Source of the DNA: Anaerolineales bacterium UBA3071
GTDB lineage: Bacteria > Chloroflexota > Anaerolineae > UBA3071
Length of the DNA stretch: 11,400 bases
Reading direction: 5' to 3'
Assembly (NCBI GenBank): GCA_002366755.1
Contig: DFBV01000063.1
Span: forward strand, 12,085-23,484
The stretch's first letter is position 1. Each line of letters starts with the position of its first letter. The notes beneath the pieces were generated by a model that saw only the letters and a list, made by a program, of their open reading frames with translations, was not told the origin of the DNA and searched no databases. Shown here piece after piece: positions 1 through 6,135 of the stretch. A program made the translations under genes and the position numbers.

Positions 1-1185
1 GTGGCAGCGTCGCTGGACCCCGAGTTGATCGAATACGCCAAGAGCAAGGGTGCCACGGGCATCAACCTGGCTGGTATCTGCTGCACTGCCAACGAGACGC
101 TAATGCGGCAAGGCATCCCCCTGGCGGGCAACTTTTTGCAGCAGGAACTGGCTATCCTCACCGGCGCGGTCGAGGCCATGGTGGTGGACATCCAGTGCAT
201 CATGCAAGCGCTGGCGCCGCTGGCGGACAGATTCCACACCGAACTGATCACTACCTCGCGCAAGGTAAAGATCAAGGGTGCCATACACATCGAGTTCGAC
301 GAACGGAGGGCGATGGAGATTGCCAAGGAGATCATCCGCCGGGCGATTGACCTCTTCCCTGAGCGGGGGGAGACTTTCATTCCCGGCGTCACCAGTCCTA
401 TGGTGCCCGGCTTCTCCCACGAGTACATAAACTACGCTCTGGGTGGGTTCTACCGCGGATCACTGCGCCCGCTCAATGACGCCGTCATGGCTGGCCGCAT
501 CAGGGGTGTGGTAGCCAACATTGGCTGCAACAACGCCCGCGTGCGCCACGATGCGCTCTTCCACCACGTCGTCGCCGAGTTCCTCAAGAACGACATCCTG
601 GTGGTGGAGACTGGCTGTGGGGCCATCGCCAGCGCCAAGCAGGGGTATATGACCCCCGAAGCGGCCTTGGAGTTAGCTGGCCCTGGCCTGCGTGAGGTCT
701 GCGAGACGGTTGGTATGCCTCCGGTGCTCCACATGGGCTCCTGCGTGGACAACTCCCGCATCCTGACCATCCTCGCGCAGGTGGCGACCGAGGGTGGCCT
801 GGGTGAGGACATCGCCGACATCCCCGCCGTCGGTATGGCGCCGGAGTGGATGAGCGAGAAGGCGATCTCCATCGCCACCTACTGCGTGGCCTCTGGAGCC
901 TACGTGATCATGGGCGGCAGCAAAGGCCCTGTTTCAGGGAGTGAGGAAGTGCTGCGAATAATGAGCGATGGGTGGGAGGAGAAGATCGGCGGCAAGTTAG
1001 AGTTCATCGAGGACGCCGAGGAAATCGTCCGCCGCTCGATAGAGCACATTGACAAGAGGCGGGCCGCGCTGGGCCTGCCGGAGTACGATGCCAGCAAGTG
1101 GGGCAAGAGCGGCGACTGGCGCATGCCCATCTTGCTCGAACTCCCGCTGGAGGAGCGGCTCGAAGCGGTCTATGGGAATCGCTAA
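1..1185 (+). CDS. acsA: Carbon monoxide dehydrogenase catalytic subunit, 5'-truncated by the window edge
   Basis: This subunit interconverts CO2 and CO at a Ni-Fe-S C-cluster and supplies CO to acetyl-CoA synthase. Visible C-cluster ligands, numbered from the window edge, are C28 (in GICCTANE), C66 (DIQC), C176 (NIGCNN), C206 (TGCGA) and C248 (MGSCVDN). Their spacings of 38, 110, 30 and 42 resemble C295, C333, C446, C476 and C526 of Carboxydothermus CODH-II. K287 in the MSEK motif sits where the catalytic lysine (K563) is expected. By this alignment about 267 N-terminal residues are missing, including the B/D-cluster cysteines and the C-cluster histidine, so the GTG at base 1 is an internal codon. 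A full length near 660 residues would be normal. The last codons and the TAA (1183-1185) lie inside a short repeat array. The gene is followed by three unrelated genes before acsB. The family call is very secure; the choice between an ACS-bound AcsA and a monofunctional CooS rests on the neighbouring acs genes. Confidence 0.97.
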   Translation: MAASLDPELIEYAKSKGATGINLAGICCTANETLMRQGIPLAGNFLQQELAILTGAVEAMVVDIQCIMQALAPLADRFHTELITTSRKVKIKGAIHIEFDERRAMEIAKEIIRRAIDLFPERGETFIPGVTSPMVPGFSHEYINYALGGFYRGSLRPLNDAVMAGRIRGVVANIGCNNARVRHDALFHHVVAEFLKNDILVVETGCGAIASAKQGYMTPEAALELAGPGLREVCETVGMPPVLHMGSCVDNSRILTILAQVATEGGLGEDIADIPAVGMAPEWMSEKAISIATYCVASGAYVIMGGSKGPVSGSEEVLRIMSDGWEEKIGGKLEFIEDAEEIVRRSIEHIDKRRAALGLPEYDASKWGKSGDWRMPILLELPLEERLEAVYGNR

Positions 1186-1218
1186 TCGCGTATCGCGTAT
1201 CGCGTATCGCTAATCGCG
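1177..1218. repeat. TATCGCG/TAATCGCG short tandem array between acsA and the four-helix-bundle gene
   Basis: Starting from AATCGC at 1177, the units are TAATCGCG (1183-1190), TATCGCG (1191-1197), TATCGCG (1198-1204), TATCGC (1205-1210) and TAATCGCG (1211-1218). The array overlaps the acsA stop codon and ends at the ribosome binding site of the next gene (GGAGGGG, 1218-1224). Degenerate units of the opposite orientation lie at 1583-1617, just past the four-helix-bundle gene. The perfect 11-mer CGCGTATCGCG (1187-1197 and 1194-1204) matches its reverse complement at 1606-1616. Confidence 0.9.
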
Positions 1219-1228
1219 GAGGGGTGAG

Positions 1229-1582
1229 ATGGCTTTTAGGTTCGAGGGGTTGGGAATATGGCGTCTGGCACGGGGGTATGCAACGCAGATATACGAAATC
1301 ACAGCCCGCTTTCCTAAACACGAACGGTATGGACTGGCGAATCAACTGAACCGCGCATCCAATTCCTTTGCCCTGAACATCGCTGAGGGATCAGGTTGCG
1401 ACACCAATGCTCAGTTCAGTCGCTATCTGGGCATCGCGAATGGCTCTGTCTGTGAAGTGGTCAGTGGGCTGTTCTTGGCTCTCGACCGAGGCTACATCGA
1501 TAAAGCTACTCATGCTCGTCTTTACGAGGAAGGCGATAAGCTAATTCGCCAAATCACCAATTTTCGCAAGACCTTACGATGA
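1229..1582 (+). CDS. Four-helix-bundle protein of the 23S rRNA intervening-sequence (S23) family
   Basis: This 117-residue protein has the family layout. It shows an N-terminal 'IWRLARGYATQIYEIT' helix, the FPKHERYGLANQLNRAS segment, the signature NIAEGSG near residue 50, and a C-terminal helix ending in ITNFRKTLR. Homologues are small helical bundles found as ORFs in 23S rRNA intervening sequences and as stand-alone genes. A structural relative, Avd, works with diversity-generating retroelements, but no reverse transcriptase is seen here. The cellular function is unknown. The ATG at 1229 has a good ribosome binding site (GGAGGGG, 1218-1224). The stop overlaps the next start by four bases (ATGA, 1579-1582). 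G+C across 1261-1560 is about 54% by hand count, below the acs genes, and inverted repeat arrays lie on both sides. Both fit an acquired cassette. Confidence 0.88.
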   Translation: MAFRFEGLGIWRLARGYATQIYEITARFPKHERYGLANQLNRASNSFALNIAEGSGCDTNAQFSRYLGIANGSVCEVVSGLFLALDRGYIDKATHARLYEEGDKLIRQITNFRKTLR

Positions 1583-1941
1583 GCGATACATGCGATAAGC
1601 GATCACGCGATACGCGGTTTGATGCCGAACTGATAGAAGAGATGGTCCGGCGAATTGTGAGGACAGCTCATCCCCAGAAGATCATCTTGTTCGGTAGCCG
1701 GGCGCGGGGTGAGGCGCGACCAGACAGTGACATTGATCTGCTGGTGATCGCTGATTCCTCAAAGCCCAGGCATCAACGCGCCGCACCACTGTATGGGGCC
1801 GTGAGTGACATCATCGTACCTATGGACATCCTGGTCTACACGCCAAGGGAAGTTGAAGAGTGGAGCGAAGTGTCTCAGGCGTTTGTGACTACAGCAGTAC
1901 GGGAAGGTGAAGTTCTCTATGAGAACGAAAACCGTCGCTGA
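1579..1941 (+). CDS. MNT-type nucleotidyltransferase domain protein (minimal nucleotidyltransferase)
   Basis: This 120-residue protein belongs to the Pol-beta-like minimal nucleotidyltransferase superfamily. The complete active-site set is visible: GSRARGEA with G39-S40, the D51-I-D53 metal-binding pair, and a third acidic residue D83 in the strand 'PMDILVY'. In studied MNT/HEPN pairs the MNT partner transfers AMP to its HEPN partner and neutralises it; whether this pair does so is not shown. The start ATG overlaps the previous stop (ATGA) and no clear ribosome binding site is seen, so translation is probably coupled. Residues 2-13 are encoded by the repeat array at 1583-1617 and extend past the usual family N-terminus. 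An internal ATG at 1642 (M22) is possible but would cut into the first helix. The gene overlaps the HEPN gene by 23 bases. Confidence 0.9.
   Translation: MSDTCDKRSRDTRFDAELIEEMVRRIVRTAHPQKIILFGSRARGEARPDSDIDLLVIADSSKPRHQRAAPLYGAVSDIIVPMDILVYTPREVEEWSEVSQAFVTTAVREGEVLYENENRR
1583..1617. repeat. GCGATA-type degenerate array, inverted relative to the array at 1177-1218
   Basis: The units are GCGATA (1583), GCGATA (1592), GCGAT (1599) and GCGATA (1607), ending in CGCGATACGCG (1606-1616). That 11-mer is the exact reverse complement of CGCGTATCGCG in the array upstream of the four-helix-bundle gene. This copy lies inside coding sequence, just after the MNT start codon, and encodes its first residues. 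The two arrays sit immediately on either side of one gene. Confidence 0.75.
1902..1907 (+). promoter_or_regulatory. Ribosome binding site deciding the HEPN start
   Basis: GGAAGG lies 11 bases upstream of the ATG at 1919. An in-frame GTG at 1907 is also possible but overlaps this site and has no Shine-Dalgarno-like sequence at a usable distance, so ATG 1919 is preferred. Confidence 0.5.
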
Positions 1942-2356
1942 TCTGGTGAGAGGCTGGCTTCCCAAAGCAGAAAGTGATCTGACGAACGCCGAGTTGTGCC
2001 TGGATGCTGGCAAGGCACTCGACACAGTATGTTTTCACTCCCAGCAGGCGGCTGAGAAGTTCATCAAGGCTTGCTTGATCGCTCATGGGATTGACTTTCC
2101 ATTCATCCACAACCTGGAGAAGCTGATCGAGTTGGGGGCAAAGCATGACCCGGATTTCATCAGCATCGAGTCACTGGGGCAAGAGCTTACCCCATACGCG
2201 GTTGAGCTTCGATACGACGACGAGTTTTGGCCTGCGGCGGCTACCGCCAGCCAGGCGTTGGATGCGGCCCTGACGATTGGGAAGTCTGTGATGGATCGGT
2301 TACCCCCAGAAATGGGATCCGAAGATGAACGAGTACAAGTCCAAAATCCTAGCTAG
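1919..2356 (+). CDS. HEPN domain protein, partner of the MNT nucleotidyltransferase
   Basis: This 145-residue all-helical HEPN protein lies directly downstream of, and overlaps, the MNT gene, the standard order for such pairs. Family features are an N-terminal 'WLPKAESDLTNAELCL' helix, the 'CFHSQQAAEKFIKACLIAHGIDFPFIHNL' region (about residues 38-66), and 'LTPYAVELRYDDEFW' near residues 90-104. Many HEPN toxins are metal-independent RNases with an R-x4-6-H motif. Here the arginine of 'ELRYDDEFW' is not followed by a histidine at that spacing, so RNase activity cannot be assumed. The protein may belong to the HEPN group with a non-nuclease role. ATG 1919 was chosen over GTG 1907 on ribosome-binding-site position. 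The stop is 15 bases before the acsB-acsD start, so the pair may be co-transcribed with the acs genes. Confidence 0.87.
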   Translation: MRTKTVADLVRGWLPKAESDLTNAELCLDAGKALDTVCFHSQQAAEKFIKACLIAHGIDFPFIHNLEKLIELGAKHDPDFISIESLGQELTPYAVELRYDDEFWPAAATASQALDAALTIGKSVMDRLPPEMGSEDERVQVQNPS

Positions 2357-2364
2357 AGAGGTGA
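2356..2364 (+). promoter_or_regulatory. Ribosome binding site for the GTG start of acsB-acsD
   Basis: GAGAGGTGA lies 7 bases upstream of the GTG at 2372. A second purine stretch, AAGGAG (2364-2369), is only 2 bases from the GTG and too close to serve it. No in-frame ATG occurs until codon 52, which lies inside the conserved N-terminal domain, so GTG 2372 is the most likely start. Confidence 0.55.
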
Positions 2365-2371
2365 AGGAGTT

Positions 2372-5300
2372 GTGTCTAGATACATAGCAACACGCGCCAT
2401 CCGCGGCGCCAACGCCATCGTGGCCGAGGCGGACGCGCTGCTCAAGAAGGCCATCGCCGAGAAGGGAGCCGAAACCCCCGTGGTTTTCCCCAACACGGCA
2501 TACTTCCTGCCGGTCACCTACGGCATGCTGAATCACGAGATCGAAACGCTGGGAGATATGGCGGCGCCACTGGAGCATGCCAAAAGGCTGTTGCACCCGA
2601 TACCGGAGGAGCATCTATGGGTACCCTACCTGGGGGAGACCCTCGACAGTGGCATGGCCACGCTCCTGGCGGCAGAGGCCATTGAGGGCATCCGCTTCGT
2701 CCACGGGGAGCAGCCGGAGCCCTATCCCGGTCTTGAGTTGGCTGGCAGCACTGCTTATCCTGATTTCTCGGGTGATGGCCATCTCAACGGCCCCATTGAC
2801 GACATCCAGTTGCGCTCCTGGGGCATCCAGTTGGTGGATGGCCGCATGCCGGGCTTTGCCGCCATCATCGGTGCTGCCCGCACGAACGAAGCCGCTGTCG
2901 CCATCGTGCGAGAACTCCAGAAGCGTAACATCTTGATCTTCCTCAGCGGCAACGTCAACGGGCGCTCTGTCATTGACCAGTTGCGGGAGGAAGGGGTGGA
3001 GATGGGGTATGATACCTACATCATCCCCTTCGGCAGAGACACTCTCTCTGCCATCTACGCGGCCGGTTTCGCTACGCGGGCGGCACTGACCTTCGGTGGT
3101 ATGAAGGGCGGCCAGTGGCGCGACATCCTGCTGTACAACAAATTCCGCGTCTTCGCCTTCGCGCTGGTGCTGGGCGAGTTGGACGACCTCAAGTATGCTT
3201 CTGGCGCCGGTGTGCTCTCATACGGCTTCCCGGCCATCGCCGACACCATTGTGCCCGAAATCCTGCCTACCGGCGTGACGCGCTACGAGCACATCGTCTC
3301 AATGCCCTGGAACGAGATTGACGCCGAGACCGACGAGGAGCGGGCCGCTAAGCTGGTGCAGCGCTGCATCGAGGTGCGTGGCGTCAAGATCAAGATCACC
3401 GAGGTACCCGTCCCGGTGCCTTATGGCTCCGCCTTCGAGGGTGAGGTTGTGCGGAGGGCCGACATGCGCATCGAGTTCGGCGGCAAGCACAGCCGGGCCT
3501 ACGAGTTCCTGCGCATGGTGGATATGGACGAGGTGGAGGATGGCAAGATCGAGATCATCGGCCCTGACTTTGAGGGCGTGGACGTCGGCGGCGCGATGGA
3601 TATGGCCATCCTGATCGAGGTAGCTGGCCGCAAGATGCAGGAGGATTTCGAGCCGGTGCTGGAGCGGCAGATACACTATTTCGTCAACGCAGCCTCCGGT
3701 CTCCAGCACATGGGTCAGCGTGACATCACCTGGATCCGCATCAGCAAGACGGCGGCGGATAAGGGGTTCAACTTTGAGCACTTTGGCGACATCCTCTACG
3801 CCCGCTTCCACGCTGACTTCGGCGCTATCGTGGACAAGATACAGGTGAAGATCATCACCGATCCCGAACTGCACGCCGAGTGGCTGGAGAAGGCGCGCGT
3901 GGCCTACGACTTCCGCAACCAGCGACTGGCCGACCTGACCGACGAGGCGGTTAGTACCTTCTACGACTGCACGCTGTGTCAATCGTTCGCGCCCACGCAC
4001 GTCTGCATCATCAGCCCGCAGCGGTTGGGTCTGTGCGGGGCGTACAACTGGCTGGACTGCAAGGCGTCTTACCAGATCAACCCCACCGGTCCCAACCAGC
4101 CGGTACCCAAGGGGAAGCTGCTCGACCCGGTCAAGGGGTACTGGACCGGAACCGACAAAACCGCTGTCAAGAACTCTCAGGGCACCGTCCAGCGTGTCGC
4201 GATGTACTCCATTATGGAGAACCCGATGACCGCCTGCGGCTGCTTCGAGTGTATCGTGATGTACATCCCCGAGGCGGAAGGCGTGATGGTCGTCAGCCGT
4301 GAGGATCCGAGCATGACCCCGGCGGGTATGACTTTCTCCACCTTGGCCGGTATGTGCGGCGGCGGCATCCAGACGCCTGGTGTGATGGGTGTGGGTAAGT
4401 TCTACATGACCAGCCCCAAATTCCTCTCGGCCGATGGAGGCTTCAAGCGGGTCGTCTGGATGTCCAGTTTCCTCAAGGAGAGTATGGCGGACGAGTTCGC
4501 CACCGTGGCAGAGCGTGAGGGCGTCCCCGATCTGATTGATCGTATCGCCGACGAACGTCACGCCACGACGGTGGACGAATTGGTGGCGTGGCTGAAGGAG
4601 AAGAAGCACCCGGTTCTGGAGATGGGCGTGATGGAGGCGGCATCGGGGGAGGTCGAGGAGGCGCCCGAAGCGGCTGTGCCTGTGCCTGCGCCTGTGGAAG
4701 AGGCGAAAGTTGAGGCTGAGGTTAAGGCTGAGGTTAAGGTTGAGGCTGGGGCTGAGGTTGAGGCTGCACCCGCGCCGCCGCCTGCCCCCGCCCCTGCCCC
4801 TGCTCCTGCTCCTGTGGCTGTGCCTGAAGTGCCGGTCAGCGCTGATGTCCAACTGATCGCCCAGATCAGCGCGGGGATCGTCGTTGACAGCTTCCGCCGT
4901 GCGCTGGAGGCTGCGCTGCGAGAGTTGGGTGGGACCGTGCCGGCTGCGCCCGTGGCGCCGGTCGTCCCCGTGGTTCGAGTCCCAGTAGCCGAGCCTGTGG
5001 CGCCGGAGGTCGTTGCACCCGTCGCAATAAAGCGAGCTAGGCCGGCAGTACCGCCCTGGAGCGAGGAGAAAGAGACGAGCCTGGAGATCCTCAAGGAGAA
5101 GTGGATGGGCAAGGTACGGGAGATCACGCTGGGTGCCACCGCCGACGACGGCGGGACGCGGACATCCACGGTCACGGTCGGTGGCCAGACCGCGATGCCT
5201 TTCCTTGACTTTGAGGGCGAGGCGGGGCATAGGCCGATAATCGCCATCGAGATCCAGGATCGCAAGCCCGACGACTGGTCACCTTTGCTGATGGAAGCCT

Positions 5301-6040
5301 GGGGAGACGTGATGAACGATCCCGGCGACTGGGCCAAGGCGGCCGAAAAGGCTGGCGCTGATGTCATTCTGCTTCAACTCAGCCTGACGAACTCCGACGG
5401 CAATTCCAACACGCCTGAGAATGCCCGTGCCGCGGTGCGCAAGGTGCTCAAGGCGACCGGCCTGCCGCTCATCGTGCTGGGACCGGGGCAGGTTGACGCC
5501 GACAACGAGTTGCTCGTCCCCGTGGCCGAAGAGGCGGTCGGGGAGCGGCTCGTGCTGGGCTTGTGCGAGGAGAAGAACTACCGTACCATCGTCGCCGCCG
5601 CTCTGGCCCACAATCACCTGGTGATCGCCAGCACTGCCATGGACGTCAACCTGGCTAAGCAGCTCAATATCTTGGTCAGCGACATGGGCTTGCCCCTGGA
5701 CCGGATCCTGATGGACCCGACCTGTGCTGGCGTGGGCTATGGCATGGAATATGGCTACTCGGTCATGGAACGGCTGCGACTGGCCGCCTTGCAGGGCGAC
5801 AGCATGACCCAGTTGCCGATGATCGTGACCGTGGGCTACGAGGCCTGGCGACAGAAGGAGGCCAAGGTTGGCGAAGGCGTTCCCGAGGCCTGGGGTGACT
5901 GGAAGGAACGGGCCATCAACTGGGAGACGCTGACCGCGGCCACCCTGGTCGAATCGGCTGCCGATGTCATCGTGCTGCGTCACCCGGAGTCGGTCCGGCG
6001 CATCGACACGATGATCGAGGAGTTCCTGGGTAAGCAGTAA
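2372..6040 (+). CDS. acsB-acsD: Natural fusion of acetyl-CoA synthase (AcsB) with CFeSP small subunit (AcsD)
   Basis: One uninterrupted 1222-residue frame joins two Wood-Ljungdahl proteins. Residues 1 to about 754 are a full bacterial-type AcsB, including the N-terminal CODH-binding region (VFPNTAYFLPV near residue 40). The A-cluster is intact: C533, C536, C545 and C555 for the Fe4S4 cluster and C622-G-C624 for the two nickels. The spacings equal those of Moorella C506, C509, C518, C528, C595 and C597. AcsB there is about 729 residues and ends in a similar 'HP.L.M..M'. Residues 755-892 are a linker rich in Pro, Ala, Glu and Val, with one amphipathic helix-like island (about 824-854). Residues from about 893 to 1222 are a complete AcsD TIM barrel, with landmarks VREITLGAT, GGTRTSTVTVGG, NYRTIV, LNILVSDMGLPLDRILMDP, GVGYGMEYGYSVMERLRLAALQGD and VGYEAWR. 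AcsD pairs with AcsC, encoded next. The fusion would hold the methyl-carrying CFeSP beside the A-cluster. No stop or frame break is seen at the junction. Confidence 0.96.
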   Translation: MSRYIATRAIRGANAIVAEADALLKKAIAEKGAETPVVFPNTAYFLPVTYGMLNHEIETLGDMAAPLEHAKRLLHPIPEEHLWVPYLGETLDSGMATLLAAEAIEGIRFVHGEQPEPYPGLELAGSTAYPDFSGDGHLNGPIDDIQLRSWGIQLVDGRMPGFAAIIGAARTNEAAVAIVRELQKRNILIFLSGNVNGRSVIDQLREEGVEMGYDTYIIPFGRDTLSAIYAAGFATRAALTFGGMKGGQWRDILLYNKFRVFAFALVLGELDDLKYASGAGVLSYGFPAIADTIVPEILPTGVTRYEHIVSMPWNEIDAETDEERAAKLVQRCIEVRGVKIKITEVPVPVPYGSAFEGEVVRRADMRIEFGGKHSRAYEFLRMVDMDEVEDGKIEIIGPDFEGVDVGGAMDMAILIEVAGRKMQEDFEPVLERQIHYFVNAASGLQHMGQRDITWIRISKTAADKGFNFEHFGDILYARFHADFGAIVDKIQVKIITDPELHAEWLEKARVAYDFRNQRLADLTDEAVSTFYDCTLCQSFAPTHVCIISPQRLGLCGAYNWLDCKASYQINPTGPNQPVPKGKLLDPVKGYWTGTDKTAVKNSQGTVQRVAMYSIMENPMTACGCFECIVMYIPEAEGVMVVSREDPSMTPAGMTFSTLAGMCGGGIQTPGVMGVGKFYMTSPKFLSADGGFKRVVWMSSFLKESMADEFATVAEREGVPDLIDRIADERHATTVDELVAWLKEKKHPVLEMGVMEAASGEVEEAPEAAVPVPAPVEEAKVEAEVKAEVKVEAGAEVEAAPAPPPAPAPAPAPAPVAVPEVPVSADVQLIAQISAGIVVDSFRRALEAALRELGGTVPAAPVAPVVPVVRVPVAEPVAPEVVAPVAIKRARPAVPPWSEEKETSLEILKEKWMGKVREITLGATADDGGTRTSTVTVGGQTAMPFLDFEGEAGHRPIIAIEIQDRKPDDWSPLLMEAWGDVMNDPGDWAKAAEKAGADVILLQLSLTNSDGNSNTPENARAAVRKVLKATGLPLIVLGPGQVDADNELLVPVAEEAVGERLVLGLCEEKNYRTIVAAALAHNHLVIASTAMDVNLAKQLNILVSDMGLPLDRILMDPTCAGVGYGMEYGYSVMERLRLAALQGDSMTQLPMIVTVGYEAWRQKEAKVGEGVPEAWGDWKERAINWETLTAATLVESAADVIVLRHPESVRRIDTMIEEFLGKQ
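4700..4815. repeat. Low-complexity repeat DNA encoding the AcsB-AcsD linker
   Basis: A purine-rich part contains the direct 12-base repeat AGGCTGAGGTTA (4713-4724 and 4725-4736) and further GAGGTT/GAGGCT hexamers to about 4765. It is followed by a pyrimidine-rich part of CCTGCCCC/CCTGCT units (about 4769-4815). The encoded protein alternates Glu/Ala/Val/Lys and then Pro-Ala. Codons here favour GCT and GTT, unlike the GCC/GTC-rich flanking domains, as expected if the linker grew by slippage of short units. Confidence 0.75.
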
Positions 6041-6119
6041 GGCGTAGTGCGTAGAACGCGATGCGTGAAGCGTGAAAAGGTGTCATACTTCACGCGTCAC
6101 TTCACACTTGCTACAGCGT
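6041..6119. repeat. Phrase-repeat intergenic DNA between acsB-acsD and acsC
   Basis: The gap contains short repeated phrases: GCGTAG (6042, and again at 6049), GCGTGAA (6063) with a following CGTGAA (6071), and then inverted forms CTTCACGC (6088-6095) and CACTTCACACTT (6098-6109). It is different in sequence from the TATCGCG arrays at 1177-1218 and 1583-1617 but similar in style. The acsC ribosome binding site (AAGGAG, 6123-6128) lies just past it. No gene is visible here. Confidence 0.65.
6060..6098 (+). other. Stem-loop upstream of acsC
   Basis: GATGCGTGAAG (6060-6070) can pair with CTTCACGCGTC (6088-6098) over 11 positions, with one G-T wobble and a 17-base loop. The core GCGTGAAG/CTTCACGC is perfect. 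No T-run follows, so this does not look like a standard intrinsic terminator. It could tune the level of the acsC message relative to acsB-acsD, or be a by-product of inverted phrase repeats. Confidence 0.5.
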
Positions 6120-6135
6120 CATAAGGAGATAGGGA

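Noticed and set aside
1177..1218. TATCGCG array considered as a CRISPR array
   Set aside because: Units are 7-8 bases with no spacers, and no cas gene is nearby.
1229..1582. Four-helix-bundle gene considered as the Avd component of a diversity-generating retroelement
   Set aside because: No reverse transcriptase, template repeat or variable repeat is seen in the window.
3299..5230. 643-codon open frame on the minus strand opposite acsB-acsD
   Set aside because: It is antisense to strongly conserved AcsB sequence; its translation is rich in His, Arg, Leu and Asp with no recognisable domain, as expected of a shadow frame in G+C-rich coding DNA.
5279..5983. 234-codon open frame on the minus strand opposite the AcsD domain
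   Set aside because: The overlapping + strand frame matches AcsD from end to end; the minus frame has no motif.
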